Source of the DNA: Stomoxys calcitrans
Taxonomy: Eukaryota; Arthropoda; Insecta; Diptera; Muscidae
Length of the DNA stretch: 64,000 nt
Direction of reading: 5' to 3'
Assembly: GCF_963082655.1 (NCBI RefSeq)
Contig: NC_081552.1
Coordinates: forward strand, 99,893,823 to 99,957,822
Positions within the stretch are counted from its first letter, which is position 1. Each line of letters starts with the position of its first letter. Below, piece after piece: positions 45,592 to 57,470 of the stretch. The notes below the pieces were generated by a model. The model made no database searches. It was not told where the DNA came from and saw only the letters and a list, made by a program, of their open reading frames with translations. Position numbers and translations under genes: made by a program.

Positions 45592-46176
45592 AGTCATGGA
45601 AAAAATTTCAACCAAATCGGATAAGAGTTGGGAGATCGGTTTATATGGGAGCTATATCAGGTTATAAATCGGTTAAGACCATGCTTAGCATAGTTGTTAA
45701 AAGACAAAACAAAACATTTCATGCCAAATTTCATCTAAATCGGATGATAATTGCGCGCACTAGAGGATCAAGGGGCCAAGATTCCAGATCGGCTTATATA
45801 GCAGCTATATCAAGTTATAAACCGCTTTAGACCATACATAGCAAAGTTATTGGAAGTCATAACAAAACGCTATGTGCAAATTACAGCCAAATCGGGTAAG
45901 AGTTGTGCCCTCTAGAGGCTCAAGAATTCAAGATGTCAAGATCCGAGATCGGTTTATATGGCAGCTATACCAAAACATGAACCGATTTGGTCTATTTACA
46001 ATCCCAACCGTCCTGTCGTGCTTTCGACAGACAGACCGGCGGACATGGCGAAATCGACTTAGAACGTCAGGACGATCAAGAATATATATACATTGCCAGG
46101 TCTCAGATCAATATTTCGAAGAGTTACAAACGGAATGATGAAATTAGTATACCCCCATCCCATGGTGGACGGTATA
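45592..46176 (-). mobile_element. HA-24: Helentron-like copy, 3' end lost
   Basis: Begins in a unit, keeps two to three units, a deleted core (the usual AAGCGGCTAGC box is gone: CCGTCCTGTCGTGC), a short GACAGACAGACCGGCGGAC tract and the 5' end (CCCATGGTGGACGGTATA). Confidence 0.65.
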
Positions 46177-46669
46177 GAAATTTAAAATTTATTTTCTCGG
46201 AGTCAGCTGTTTCGGACACAGTCGTGGCCTTGGTCAGCTGGTACGAGGAGAAGTCGCATGACCTTCTGCTAGGGGACGACGTCAATGCACAGTCTTTAGA
46301 AGGATCAACTGAGAGAGGTTCAGGGAACATATGCAGAAGCTGGGCCCACCTGAGGGATCTCTGAAGGCCGCAAGGAAACTGAGGGGTCTTGTCACAGGAT
46401 GCCTGAAAGAGACCTTTTAATAAAACAAGGAGAGAGAACACGGCAGAGGGCTAGAGGAGGAGTTCCTGGGCGAAATTCTGTGCAAAATTGGAAAGCACTA
46501 GTGAAGCACCTATATTGCACAAAGTGTTCTTGAAGGATCATAGCACCTTTGGCTCCCTGAGGAGGGAGAATGTGACTTACATCCCGAGAGCGGTCAGGAG
46601 ACGGTAGAGCTTTCTGGCTTCCAGAAAGAGGTCGACGATCAAAATATCGTAAAACCTACATATGCGGCT

Positions 46670-46858
46670 TTGACTGATAACCTCAACAGGTACATCGTTG
46701 ACGAGGAGAAGATAGTGTGGGCAGTCCCTACTTTCCGGCAATTTAAATCGTCCGAACCTGACGGTATTAAACCCGCACTGCTGCAGAAGTCCCTTAGAGT
46801 CATATTGCCCAGGCTAGAACGAATTTCTGGGCGGGCCTGGCATGCTCCTACATACTAA
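46670..46858 (+). pseudogene. LN-5 RT N-terminal segment
   Basis: 61 codons. DEEKIVWAVPTFRQFKSSEPDGIKPALLQKSLRVILPRL matches the conserved start of LINE RT (xSPGPDGIxPALLQ), with SSEPDGI instead. A stop follows ACTWHAPTY-like degeneration; RDVKVVFI continues in another frame. Confidence 0.7.
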
Positions 46859-47804
46859 GAGCATGGAGGGACGTCAAGGTGGTCTTCATCTCCAAAGCAG
46901 GAAACAAAAACCACAGCATGACGAAGGCTTATAGGCCCATTAGTCTGTGATCGTTTTTACTTAAAACACAAGGCAAGTCTTGTAGATGGCTGTTCACGAA
47001 GTGGAACGAGAAGTTGAAACGTCTATCCTGCAGAACGAGTATACAAGACACGTCCTTCTTGAATATTGAGGGACCTTCAATAACGTGGAGATAGGATAAA
47101 TAGTCGGCGCACTGGAATTCACATCCGCACGGGAATCCTTCCTATTATCTTTCAGTGGACTAATATTATGCTTTGTGGCCAGATTGTAAATGCGAACCTG
47201 TAATAAAGTGCGGTCGGAAGGTGGGTGGTTAGAGGAACGCCCCAAGGTGGGGTGTTTCGCTTGTGGAACCTCGTGATAAATGAATTTCTGTTGGATCTAG
47301 GCGGAGATGGTACGAACATAATCGCTTATGCGAACGACAACGTGTTGCTGGTCTGAGGCAAGTTTTTGTCGATGATAAGCAATAAGTAATATCATTGAAA
47401 GTCACTGACAAGGTTGGCGCGATGGGCTACCATAAGTGGGTCGAAGACCAACCTAAAGAGGACGGAGCTAGTGCTCTTCACTCTTGAATTCAAGATACCG
47501 GAGTTCAGACTTCCGTCCTTGAACGAAATCATCCTGCAGCTGTCGAAGGAGGCGAAGTACACTGGTATAGTCCTTGACTGAAAGCTATTGTGGAAGAGAA
47601 ATCCGTGGGAAAGGAGACTTTAGGCACAATATGCTTTTTACGCCTGCAGGAGGGTGTTTGGTGGGAAGTAGGGGGTAACCCGCGAGATAAATTATTGAAA
47701 AAAATATTGTGAGACAAACACTGACCTACGGAGCTCTGTTATGGTAGAGGGCCGTAGATAAGGGGATTCGATTTACAGGGAGCGATGAATGAAGGGCGAA
47801 TGCT

Positions 47805-48209
47805 GTGTCTGAGGGGGATAAGACCCCGGTCTTCACTGATGGTTCTAAGGTGGAATTAGGGACTGGATTGAGGTCTACCCCCAACGTAGTCAACATCGAT
47901 ATTTCTCTGAAACTACCGGACGAGTGTACGGTCTATCACGCAGAGGTCTGTGCCATTACGGTAGACGCAAGAGAAAATCTGGTAAGGGATCTACCGCCCT
48001 CAAAACTCGATTTATGTGGACGCTCAAGGTCTTGGGTTCGGAACGGTGAGGTCGAGTTGTGTAGCGGACTGTTTGGAGTCCGCGGAGGAGACTATCGAGC
48101 ACTTGCTCTGCACATGTTCGGGTCTACAGGGACGCAGGCCTCCTTTCTGGGGAGACGGTTCTTCTGCGTTCTGAGTGACCTTGCGAACGTACCTCTGGGA
48201 TGTGTCTAG
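47805..48209 (+). pseudogene. LN-5 RNase H segment
   Basis: FTDGSKVELGTGL carries the first catalytic Asp and YHAEVCAI the Glu. The third motif is missing: after DLPPSKLDLCG the sequence jumps to a downstream region. In another frame this downstream part reads CVADCLESAEETIEHLLCTC, the C-terminal Cys/His motif. So the RNase H end and the linker are deleted while the zinc-like motif survives. Confidence 0.7.
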
Positions 48210-48466
48210 ACATTTGTAAACGGAACTGGATGGTTCCGACGGAGGGTGCGATAAGATCCGGCGAAGATACATACGTGCTTATGTCAGAAATGGGATTTTT
48301 CTATCCCCCGCTCTGGTTTCATTCTTCCTGTTTCTTTTATTCGTGTATAACCTCTGTATATGGTCCGAGATCTCACATCTTCTTTCTCTGCTCTTTCTTT
48401 CTAGGGTATTACAATGAGCCATACTGGCCTACGAGTGAACTCACTTATGGTGGAAAACCTAACCTG

Positions 48467-49219
48467 TTATTTGTAGGAAACCCGGATTACTTTGACACAA
48501 TTGAAACGAGATTTCTCTAGGTATTTGATCTGCGAACGTAGATGCTCATAGGCGCCTTGCACCATTTGTCTCACTACAAGTAATTGACTTGCTCCGTGGA
48601 CATGAACGAATTAACGGTTCCAGTTGATCAATTAATGTAACCATTCAAATTTTTATTGTTGTTTTTATTACAACAAACATCATAAATTTTTTGTTTGATT
48701 TTGATTAAAGGCACGCACAAAAGCTCAAGACACAAAATAATTCATGCGTGCCACAATTCTTAAAAACAAAAGACCACCAAGCTGCATACAACGTCCTCCG
48801 TGGTGCACCACTTGTAGATCATTTGATCTGTCTTAGCTTTATGAACGGTTCATATAATTTTGTGTATCTTTTGTTTCTCTTTTTATAGCCATTTTATTGT
48901 GTGTTTGATTATGTGGACAATGAATTATGGCTTTCTGCTACGATATGCTGCTGGTATAGCGGCATAATTGTAAAGTTTTTCATTTTATACCGAATATTTT
49001 TGGTTTCTTTTTTTTTTTGTTTTGGAATGTAGTCACATGTATTAAAAAGTAATGTGCCTTCTTATATCCAAACAATTTACAGTCACATGGCTAATATCCA
49101 TGATATTGTAAAGATATGCAATTAGCTTAAGTCATTGTTGCCACCAAACAAAATTTAAAACCTCAATTTGTTGATACTCGTAAACCTACAAAAATCCATC
49201 GTAATTATTGTATTTTCGT
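48467..49219. other. Unassigned AT-rich region, 750 bp
   Basis: The longest stretch without recognised repeats. One small hairpin TTGTTGT..ACAACAA (48656-48676) and several T runs. No ORF worth calling and no tRNA. It may be old single-copy DNA. Confidence 0.45.
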
Positions 49220-51209
49220 ACTAGCTGAATTGGGCCCGCTCCGTTGTTCCTTTTTTTACTTTATATGGAACAAAATTATCCTTCGAATATTTATTTTCGA
49301 CAATTAAAGAGCTTTTGGTGAAATACCATGCTACGAAAATAGTATATCGCTTGACTAACAGTTAAACAATAAAAGAGCCTTTATCTGAATCGCATATGAT
49401 CTTTATTGGTCTAAGAATTTAAGTTTGGATGTAAGATGTACTCCTTTCTTAAAATACTTTATTTCAGCCCAATAGTATCATGATGTCTGATTTAGGGGTG
49501 TTTCTGGAGGTGAGGTGGTCACCCACACACTTGGCGCTGAAAAAATATCAGCATCATCCTCTTCTCGTAAATACCATTTAGCTTAACACCATATTGCCAT
49601 TGGTTTAAGGGGAGTTTACACGTCCCTCAAACACATAGCTCCAAAATTGGTTATCAAATTCGTTTTCTAATCTCAAATACCTTTCATTTGAGCCACATAA
49701 TGGCATGGTCGAAAAATGTTTACTCTTTGGGGGGTTTTTTTGGGAAAGGGGTGATGCCCTAAATACATGGTCCTACATTAGGATATCCAATTCGTATTCG
49801 ACTCCTAAATACCTTAATTTGAGTCTCATATTGAGATGGCTAGTAAAAAATTGCTGTTTGTGGGGTGTTTTGGGAAAGGGGTAGGCCCCACAACAAATTT
49901 GTCCCGAAAGTGGGTATCAATTTTTGTCTACCCCTAATACCTTTCATTTAAGATCCACATTGACATGGTCGAGTTCAACTCTCTCTAAGAACCAAATTAT
50001 CTTCGTGGGCAAATACGTCCTATTTGGGATTTGTTATGGTGGTGGGACGTCCCCTAGACAGTTGGTCCCTAATGTTGATATCAGATACGTGGTCTACTCC
50101 TGGTCGGCAAACATGACCGGCTTGGGAGGTGTTTCGGATGGGCGGCCACTCAGTGAGTAGGCCTTGAAAGTATATATCGGATCTAAAAACCCTCTTATTT
50201 GAGCTTCATATTGCAATAGTCAGCAAATATTGGTTTGCCCAAAAAGTAATTGCGGAAAGTAAATGCATTTTTAATAAAACTTAAAATGAACTTTAATCAA
50301 ATATACTTTTTTTACACTTTTTTCTAAAGCAAGCTAAAAGTAACAGCTGATAACTGACAGAAGAAAGAATGCAATTACAGAGTCACAAGCAACTTTTTGG
50401 GCAACCCAAAACTTCCAATTTGGGTGGTGTTGTGGGGATGGGGTGGCCCCATAGACACTTTTCGCGAATATTGATATCAAATTCGTGCTTTACTCCCAAA
50501 GACCTTTCATTTGAGCCCTATATTGCTATGGTCGTAAATTTGTCCTCTTTGGGGCATGTTTTTGAAGAGAGGCGCCCACCAAACACATGGTTCTATATTT
50601 GGGTATCAGATTCGTATACTACACTCAAATACTATTTACTTAAGCCCCATATTCCCATGGTTTTGGGGAAAGGGTGGACTCCCAGAAACATAGTATCACA
50701 TTTGGATATTAGATTCGTATTCTACTCGCAAATTCCTTTCATTTGAGTCCCATATTGCCATAGTCGGTAAATATATCCGATTTAGGGGTGTTTAGGGGGT
50801 TGGGGTGGTCCCCCTAACACTTGGTCTGACAATTGGATATCAGATACGTTTCTTATTCTAAATACCTTTCATTTGAGTCCCATATTGTCGTGATTGGTCT
50901 AAATATATGTGTGGTAGTTTTTATGGTGGGCGGTACACCATCCGAAATTTGGAAACCAAATTTTTATTTTTAGGGTACTATATTAGAGCGCACAAAATTT
51001 CGCTTAAATCGCACCACCCATCTCCGAGATCTGGTGTTTCTGAAAATTAGGGTAAGGGGGAGGGTCCGCCCCCTTCAGATATCAAATAAAATATAAATTT
51101 TCACCACGCAATCATTATGCATCTACGAAAATTTCAAGAAAATCGGTTCAACCGTTTCTGTTTCTATAAGGAACACACAAACTAACAAACAGACACAAAT
51201 TGATTTTTA
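49220..51209 (+). repeat. HC-10: full-length polar repeat with MITE inside
   Basis: ACTAGCTGAATTGGGCCCGC to (CAAA)-like AAACAGACACAAATTGATTTTT. About twelve units. At 50230-50409 it is interrupted by MM-3. The last TATATAAG of the tail is missing. Confidence 0.75.
50230..50409 (-). mobile_element. MM-3: mariner-type MITE, 180 bp
   Basis: Same family as MM-1, inverted and shorter: TTGGTTTGCCCAAAAAGTAA.. and ..TTTTTGGGCAACCCAA. It sits in the HC word CAGCAAATA/CTTCC. TA precedes it, while the second TA has become AA. The TIR half next to AAGCAAC is shortened. Confidence 0.85.
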
Positions 51210-51683
51210 GTGAGGCTAGCTGTAAGCTGGTCGAAAGTCAAATAACACATGTCGAATCTTATTTCTGCCCATGATCTAACCGAAAACAATGATATACAGA
51301 CTAATTATATATTTAAGAGAGCATGGATACAAAATATGACCCCTGCTCTGACCATGAGTTAAAATAGATCTCGGAGATTATAATAGGTGGGTCTATATAC
51401 CAGATGATCACATCAACCAACCCATGGTATGACTAACGAGGAGAGCAGCGTGTACGGGATGGGCACTTACACGAGGAGTCGAATTCCACCCCACTCATTC
51501 AAATTTAAACGAATCCGGCTAAGTACAGCCGAAACAATATCCGATCTAGTCCATATTCGGCATGGATGTCTAGAAGTCTTATTCAATTTGCTGATCCAAA
51601 TATTGTGAAAATTGGTTATTTAAATGCGTTTTTTGGACAGCTATAGCCAAATTATGTCCGATCTAGACCATACTCAGCACCAG
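51210..51683. other. Mostly unassigned; one to two decayed HB/HD-like units
   Basis: 51210-51515 shows nothing recognisable. At 51530-51680, TCCGATCTAG..CATATTCGGCATGG and TCCGATCTAGACCATACTCAGCAC look like two decayed units of the 153-bp superfamily. Confidence 0.35.
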
Positions 51684-51793
51684 GCGAGTAGCCAGGATTT
51701 CATTTCGAGTTAGTGCGCCCACCTCACTGTAACTCCAAACCGAAAAAATTATTAAAATTAAACTGCTTCGCCCTGGCTACGTCGCACAGTGGT
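51684..51793. mobile_element. Candidate hAT-type MITE, 110 bp
   Basis: Left AGGCGAGTAGCCAGGATTT and right GCCCTGGCTACGTCGCACAG are imperfect inverted repeats carrying GTAGCCAGG. The left end resembles the 37319 segment. No 8-bp target duplication can be confirmed. Confidence 0.35.
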
Positions 51794-52060
51794 ATGGGGG
51801 AAAAAATAATTGGAAATAAGTCTGACATTTTGGAACGGATAGATATATCTTCATGGTGTTATGCAGTATATGTGCAATTTCAGGGCCCTAGAAGTCGCAG
51901 GGGCCAAAACAGCCAAAATCTGAAGAACCTGTATGGAACAAATTTCAAGTCACGATGACCCACAGACAATCGTACATTATTCATTCATCTTAGAATTTTA
52001 GGACAATCGATAAAATGAATATATATTGTGTGGACGAAATGAATACTTCAATGTTTTGCA
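51794..52060. other. Unassigned spacer
   Basis: 270 bp, nothing recognised. Confidence 0.4.
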
Positions 52061-52134
52061 ATCGGAATGTCACAGTGAATAAGAATTGTGCCCTCAAGAT
52101 GTACAAGTAGTAAAATCGAGATATCGATTTACAT
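52061..52134 (-). mobile_element. HA-25: tiny HA fragment
   Basis: GAATAAGAATTGTGCCCTC and AGTAAAATCGAGATATCG words of the 3' region, ending at the start of LN-4. Confidence 0.45.
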
Positions 52135-53087
52135 CATGTTACACGGATGGATCAAAGCTAGAGGACAGAGTGGGCCTGGGGTTCAATATTGAGAATCCAG
52201 GGACTGATATCTGTTTTAGAATGCCTGACCAGTCCTAGAGGCGGATATTCGCGCGATCGCGAAATGTGTGGGGTGGGTGCGACGTCGAATGTGAACATCT
52301 TTACAGACAGTAAAATTGTCATAAGGACGATAACAACCAGGACGGAGATGCGGGCGATCACGGTATGCGTGAAGTGGTGTGGTGCTAACGCGAGGACGTC
52401 GAGTGTGAACATCTTTACCGACAGTAAAATTGCCATAAGGGCAATAGCAACCAGGACGGTAAGGTCACGAATAGTCTTGCAGTGAAAGAAGGAGCTCAAC
52501 ACCTTCTGTGAGGATGGCAAAATCCGCATCGTTTGGGTGCCGGGCGATAACGGAGTAAGGGGGAATGAAAGGGCAGATGATTTGGCCTTATCCCGGAGCC
52601 TTTCGGGTCGACGCAGTCCGAGTAAAGGGAGTGGGCGACGCATGCTCCTGCAACATTGTGGAACATCGAAATGGTCGGTAGGACGGCCAAAATCTCGTCT
52701 TCTCTACTGTCTGTAGCCAGACAGTGAGAAGACGAGGCTATTACTGAAAGGAAGTAAGAAGGAGGTCAGTATAGCTATTGTGAGCATAACGGGATACATA
52801 GGACATGTTAAATCGGTGCGTCAAGTGATAGCATGTGTAGGGTATGCGGGGAAGATGATGAGACGTGGAGCATTTCCTTTGTCATTGCCCGGCTTTCGCG
52901 TCTTCCAGATACCGGCATTTAGGTGGGGACACTATTTCAGAAATTAACCATTTTAGGGGAATGGCATGGAAAACAATTAAGGATTTCGTTAGGAGCACGG
53001 AATGCCTAACTTGATTTTCTTGTTCGAGGTTACTTTTTTTGTATTTAGTATAGTGGCATAGGGCGGATTAATATCTGAACCTTTTTT
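52135..53087 (+). pseudogene. LN-4: RNase H and C-terminus of non-LTR retrotransposon
   Basis: Starts within CYTDGSKLEDRVGLG (first Asp), goes to ENPGTDICFRMPDQ, then is disturbed by a 114-bp tandem duplication covering the third RNase H motif (NIFTDSKI appears twice). It continues through frames with GKIRIVWVPG, GNERADDLA, the MVGRTAKI region and the Cys/His motif (MCRVCGEDDETWSISF, frame shifted), to the 3' untranslated GGCGGATTAATATCTG. HA-26 begins where the tail would follow. The LN-1/2/3 family is recognised by shared words. Confidence 0.75.
52284..52511 (+). repeat. 114-bp tandem duplication inside LN-4
   Basis: GTCGAATGTGAACATCTTTAC at 52284 recurs as GTCGAGTGTGAACATC.. at 52398. The 114-bp shift is divisible by three, so the frame is kept. 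Similarity runs back to about 52240. Confidence 0.8.
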
Positions 53088-53631
53088 TATACCCTCCACA
53101 ACAGGATGGGGGTATACTAATTTCGAAATATGCGTCTGAGACCCCATAAAGTATATATATTCTTGATCGTCATGCCATTTTAAGTCGATCTGGCCATGTC
53201 CGTCTGTCTGTCGGAAGCACGCTAACTTTCGAAGGAGTAAAGCTAGCCGCTTGAAATTCTGTACAAATACATTTTATTAGTGTAGGTCGGTTGGATTGTA
53301 AATGGGCCAAATCAGTCCATGTTTTTATATAGTTGCCATATAAACCGATCTTCGATCTTGACTTCTTGAGCCTCTTGAGGGCGCAATTTCGTCCGATTTG
53401 ACAGAAAGTTTGCACGTAATGTTTTGGTATCACTTCCAACAACTGTATTAAGTCGATCTTGGATCTCGACTTCTTGAGCCTATAGGGCGCACAATTCTAA
53501 ATTTAGTATGAAGTGTTTTGTTACGACTTCCAATAACTGTGCTAAATATGGCGCAAATCGGTACATGACCCGATATAGCTCTCATAAAAACCGATCTTGG
53601 ATCTTGATTTTAACAACTGTTCCAAGTATGG
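53088..53631 (+). mobile_element. HA-26: 5' half of Helentron-like element
   Basis: 5' TATACCCTCCACAACAGG, core with a small deletion (TTTCGTCATTCC.. missing), GTCTGTCTGTC tract, three units. It ends at CCAAGTATGG, fused to HB-5 in opposite orientation. Confidence 0.7.
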
Positions 53632-54466
53632 ACCAATCTGGGCAAAATTGAGGAAGGACGTCGAAGAGCCTAACACAACTCGCTGTCCCAAATTTCAGTA
53701 ATTTAAAAAAAAAATCCGCATTTTATGGCCCCAAAACCTACAACCGAGAGATCGGTCTATATGGCATCTATGTCCAAATCTGAACTCATCGGGCCAAATT
53801 GAAGACAGACGTCGAAGGGTCTAAGAGAACTCACTGTCTCAAATTTCAGCGATATCGGACAATAAATGCGCCTCTTATGGCCTCAAAACCTAAAACCGAG
53901 AGATCGGTCTATATGGCAGCTATATCCAAATCTAGACCGATCTAGGCCAAATTGAAGAAGGATGTCGGAGGGCATAAGACAACTCACTGTACTAAATTTC
54001 AGCAAAATCGGGTAATAAATGTCGCTTTTATGGGCCGAAGACCCTTAATTGGAGGATCGGTCTATATGGCAGCTATATCCGAATTGACGAATGATGTCGA
54101 AGGGCCTAAACCATCTCACTGTCCCAAATTGCAGTAAAATCGGATAATAAATGTGGCTTTTAGAGGCCTGAGACCCTAAATCGACGGATCGGTCTATATG
54201 GGGGCTATATCAAATGTAGTCCAAAATAGCCCATTTTCGATCTTGCTTATGGGCAAAACAAGAATCTGTGCAAAGTTTCAGCTCAATATCTCTATTTTTA
54301 AAGACTGTAGCGTGATTTCAACAGACAGACGGACAGACGGACGGACATGTCTAGATCGTCTTAGATTTTTACGCTGGTCAAGAACATATACACTTTATAG
54401 GGTCGGAAATAGATATTTCGATGTGTTGCAAAATTAATATACCCCCATCCTTCGGTGGTGGGTATA
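53632..54466 (-). mobile_element. HB-5: 5' half of an HB element
   Basis: Five units (GATCGGTCTATATGGCAGC), CAGACGGACAGACGGACGG tract at 54321-54345, core and 5' end (CCATCCTTCGGTGGTGGGTATA) at 54466. The 3' hairpin end is lost at the HA-26 join. Confidence 0.7.
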
Positions 54467-54661
54467 AAAATGCTCCCTAAAGGGAAAATTATATCCTTAA
54501 TTGTTATATCCATGGTCACATGGTATGGATACTATGAATACAAATTTTGTAGCAAATTTGTACGGAAGCTTATTGCCACTGATTTTGCGGACTTGCTAAT
54601 TTGAAGTTCTTCACGTTGTAGAAACAAGTAAAAAAATATTTAATACATAACTTTATAGATA
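54467..54661. other. Unassigned spacer
   Basis: 195 bp AT-rich. AACAAGTAAAAAAAT at 54627 recalls an HA 3' end but lacks the hairpin. Confidence 0.4.
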
Positions 54662-56444
54662 ACTAGCTGACCCGGGCCCGCTCCGCTGCGCCTTCTTTTA
54701 CTTTATATGGAACAAAAGTTTCCTTGGAATATTTATTTTCGACAATTTAGTGAAATACCATACCATGCATACCAAATATGATCTTTATTGGTCTACGAAT
54801 TTAAGATTGGATGTAAAGTGTACTCCATTCTTAAAATACTTCATTTCAGACCGATATTCTCATGATGTCTGATTTAGTGGTGTTTTCGGGGGAGAGGTGG
54901 TCCCCCAAATACTTGGCGCTGAAAAGATATGAGCATCGTGCTCTTCTCTAAAATACTATTAATTTATACCCCATATTGCCATTGGCTTAAGAAAAGTTTA
55001 CAGGATGAGGCGTCCCCCAAACACATGACCCGAAAATAGGTTATCAAATTCGCATTCTAATCTCTTATTTGAGCCCCATATTGCGATGGTCACCAAAAAA
55101 TTGCTGTTTATGAGGTATTTTGGGAAGGGGTAGACCCCCAGAAAATTGGTCAAGAAAATGGGTATCAATTCTTGCTCTACCCCCCAATACCTTTCATTTA
55201 AGCTCCACATCGACATGGTCTGTAAATATACCCGGAAAATATGTAAGCAACGTGCTCTATTCTCATATATCTGTATATCATTTATTTAAACCCCATATTG
55301 CCATTGGCCTTAAAATTGGATATTAAATTCGTTTTCTAATCTCATTTAAACTCCTTATTGCAAAAGTCAGCAAATATGTCCGGTTTTGGGGTATTGGCCC
55401 TAAAAACTATGAATACTTAGTTCCACTCTCTTTACGACCCAAATTTTCTTGGTGAGCAAATATGTCCCATTTGGGGGTTGTTATGATGGTGGGACGTCCC
55501 CTAGACAGTTGGCCCCTAATGTTGATATCAGATATGTGGTCTTAAATTTGAGCCCATATTTCATATTCCAATAGTCAGAAAATACTTGCTATTTGGGTGG
55601 TGTTGTGGGGGTGGTGTGGCCCCATAGACACTTTTCCCGAATATTGAAATCAAATTCGTGCTTTACTCCCAAAGACCTTTTATTTGAGCCCCATATTGCG
55701 ATGGTCGTCAATTTGTCCCCTTTGGGGGATGTTTTTAGTGAGAGGCTGCCGCCCAAACACTTGGTCCCATATTTGGATATCAGATTCGTATTAGATATTC
55801 AAATACCGTTTATTTAAGCCTCATACTACCACGGTCAGTAAATAAGTCTTGTTTGGGGGGTGTTTTGGGGTAGGAGTGGACCCCCAGAAACGTGGTCCCA
55901 CAATTGGTTATCAGATTCGTATTCTACTCGCAAATACCTTTCATTTGAGTCCCATATTGCCATGGTCGGTATATATGTAAATATGTAGGGCTGTTTTGGG
56001 GCTTGGGTGGTCCTCCTAGCACTTGGTCCGTCAATTGTATATCAGATGCGTTTTCTTATCCTAAATACCTTTCATTTGAGTCCCATATTGTCGTGAATGG
56101 TCTAAATATATATATGGTAGGTAAGGGTGCGGCAGCCCCCCTAGGTACCCCATCCGAAATTTGGATACCAAATTTTTATTTTAAGGGTACTATATGAGAG
56201 CACACAAAATTTCGCTTAAATCGCACCACCCATCTCCGAAATCTGGCGTTTCTGAAAATTAGGGTAAGGGGAAGGGTCCGCCCCCCCTTCAGATATCAAA
56301 AAATGTAGTACTCTATTTTCACCACGGGGTCATTGTTCACCATCTGTGAAAATTTCAAGAAAATCTGTTCAGCCGTTTCTGACTCTATAAGGAACACACA
56401 AACATACAAACAAACAAACCTACAAACAAACACAAATTGATTTT
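54662..56444 (+). repeat. HC-11: full-length polar repeat
   Basis: ACTAGCTGACCCGGGCCCGC start, about eleven units, end region GAACACACAAACATAC, (CAAA)n, ACAAATTGATTTT. HA-27 then interrupts the tail, which resumes as TATATATAAGAT at 58262. Confidence 0.75.
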
Positions 56445-56577
56445 TATACCCTCCACCATAAGATGGGGGGTATACTAATTTCGTCATTCTGTTTGTAACT
56501 ACTCGAAATATTCGCCTGAGACCCCATAAAGTATATATATTCTTGATTGTCGCGACATTTTATGTCGATCTAGCCAA

Positions 56578-56640
56578 GTCCGTCCGTCTGTCCGTCCGTC
56601 TGTCCGTCCGTCTGTCCGTCCGTCTGTCCGTCTGTCTGTC
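56578..56640. repeat. (GTCC/GTCT)n tract of HA-27
   Basis: About 63 bp with a repeating CCGTCCGTCTGT pattern (12-bp period). Confidence 0.85.
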
Positions 56641-56890
56641 GAAAGCACGCTAACTTCCGAAGGAGTAAAGCTAGCCGCTTGAAATTTTGCACAAATACTT
56701 CTTATTAGTGTAGGTCGGTTGGTATTGTTAATGGGCCATAGCGGTCCATGTTTTGATATAGCTGCCATATAAACCGATCTTGGGTCTTGACTTCTTGAGC
56801 CTCTAGAGTGCGCAATTCTTATCCGATTGGAATGAAATTTTGCACGACGTGTTTTCTTATGATATCCAACAACTGTGCAAAGTATGATTT

Positions 56891-57470
56891 AAATCGGTCC
56901 ATAACCTGATATAGCTGCCATATAAACCGATCTTGGGTCTTGACTTCTTGAGCCTCTAGCGTGCGCAATTCTTATCCGATCAGAATGAAATTTTGCACGA
57001 CGTTGGTTTGTTATGATATCCAACAACTGTGCCAAGTATGGTTCAAATCGGTCCATAACCTGATATAGCTGCCATATAAACCGATCTTGGGTCTTGAATT
57101 CTTGAGCCTCTAGAGTGCGCAATTCTTATCCGATTGGATTGAAATTTTGCACGACGTGTTTTCTTATGATATCCAACAATTGTGCCAAGTATGGTTCAAA
57201 TCGGTCCATAACCTGATATAGCTGCCATATAAACCGATCTTGGGTCTTGACTTCTTGAGCCTCTAGCGTGCGCAATTCTTATCCGATCAGAATGAAATTT
57301 TGCACGACGTTGGTTTGTTATGATATCCAACAACTGTGCCAAGTATGGTTCAAATCGGTCCATAACCTGATATAGCTGCCATATAAACCGATCTTGGGTC
57401 TTGAATTCTTGAGCCTCTAGAGTGCGCAATTCTTATCCGATTGGATTGAAATTTTGCACGACGTGTTTGT
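56891..57470 (+). repeat. Two-unit block duplicated in the HA-27 array
   Basis: About 270 bp starting at 56891 are repeated without change 307 bp later (57198). Flanking units differ, so this is a recent duplication of a 153+154 bp dimer. Confidence 0.85.

Larger units (their letters stand above)
46177..48466 (+). pseudogene. LN-5: second type of RNase-H non-LTR retrotransposon
   Basis: Long but very decayed. Endonuclease trace at 46250-46280 (HDLLLGDDVNA). RT starts around 46670 and continues in shifting frames: DVKVVFI, KAYRPIS, GGVFRLWNLVINEFLL, IAYANDNVLLV (normally YADD). The thumb is near 47500-47720 (YTGIVLD, TYGALLW). RNase H follows from 47805. The 3' untranslated part ends in AACCTAACCT at 48456-48465. 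GC content is higher than in its neighbours. Gene order is that of I/LOA/R1-type LINEs, but the sequence clearly differs from LN-1 to LN-4. Confidence 0.7.

Noticed and set aside
48200..48520. 106-codon frame rich in aromatic residues and Cys, like a membrane protein
   Set aside because: It lies in the T/C-rich 3' untranslated part of LN-5 and crosses the element's end.
50369..50746. 125-codon frame in HC-10
   Set aside because: It starts in the mariner MITE MM-3 and continues through HC units; similar short frames occur in every HC copy.
52158..52643. 161-codon minus-strand frame in LN-4
   Set aside because: It is antisense to the duplicated RNase H, which is clearly recognisable on the plus strand.
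56578..56640. CRISPR-like or coding tandem repeat
   Set aside because: It is the GTCY tetranucleotide tract of HA; no spacers, and the genome is eukaryotic.
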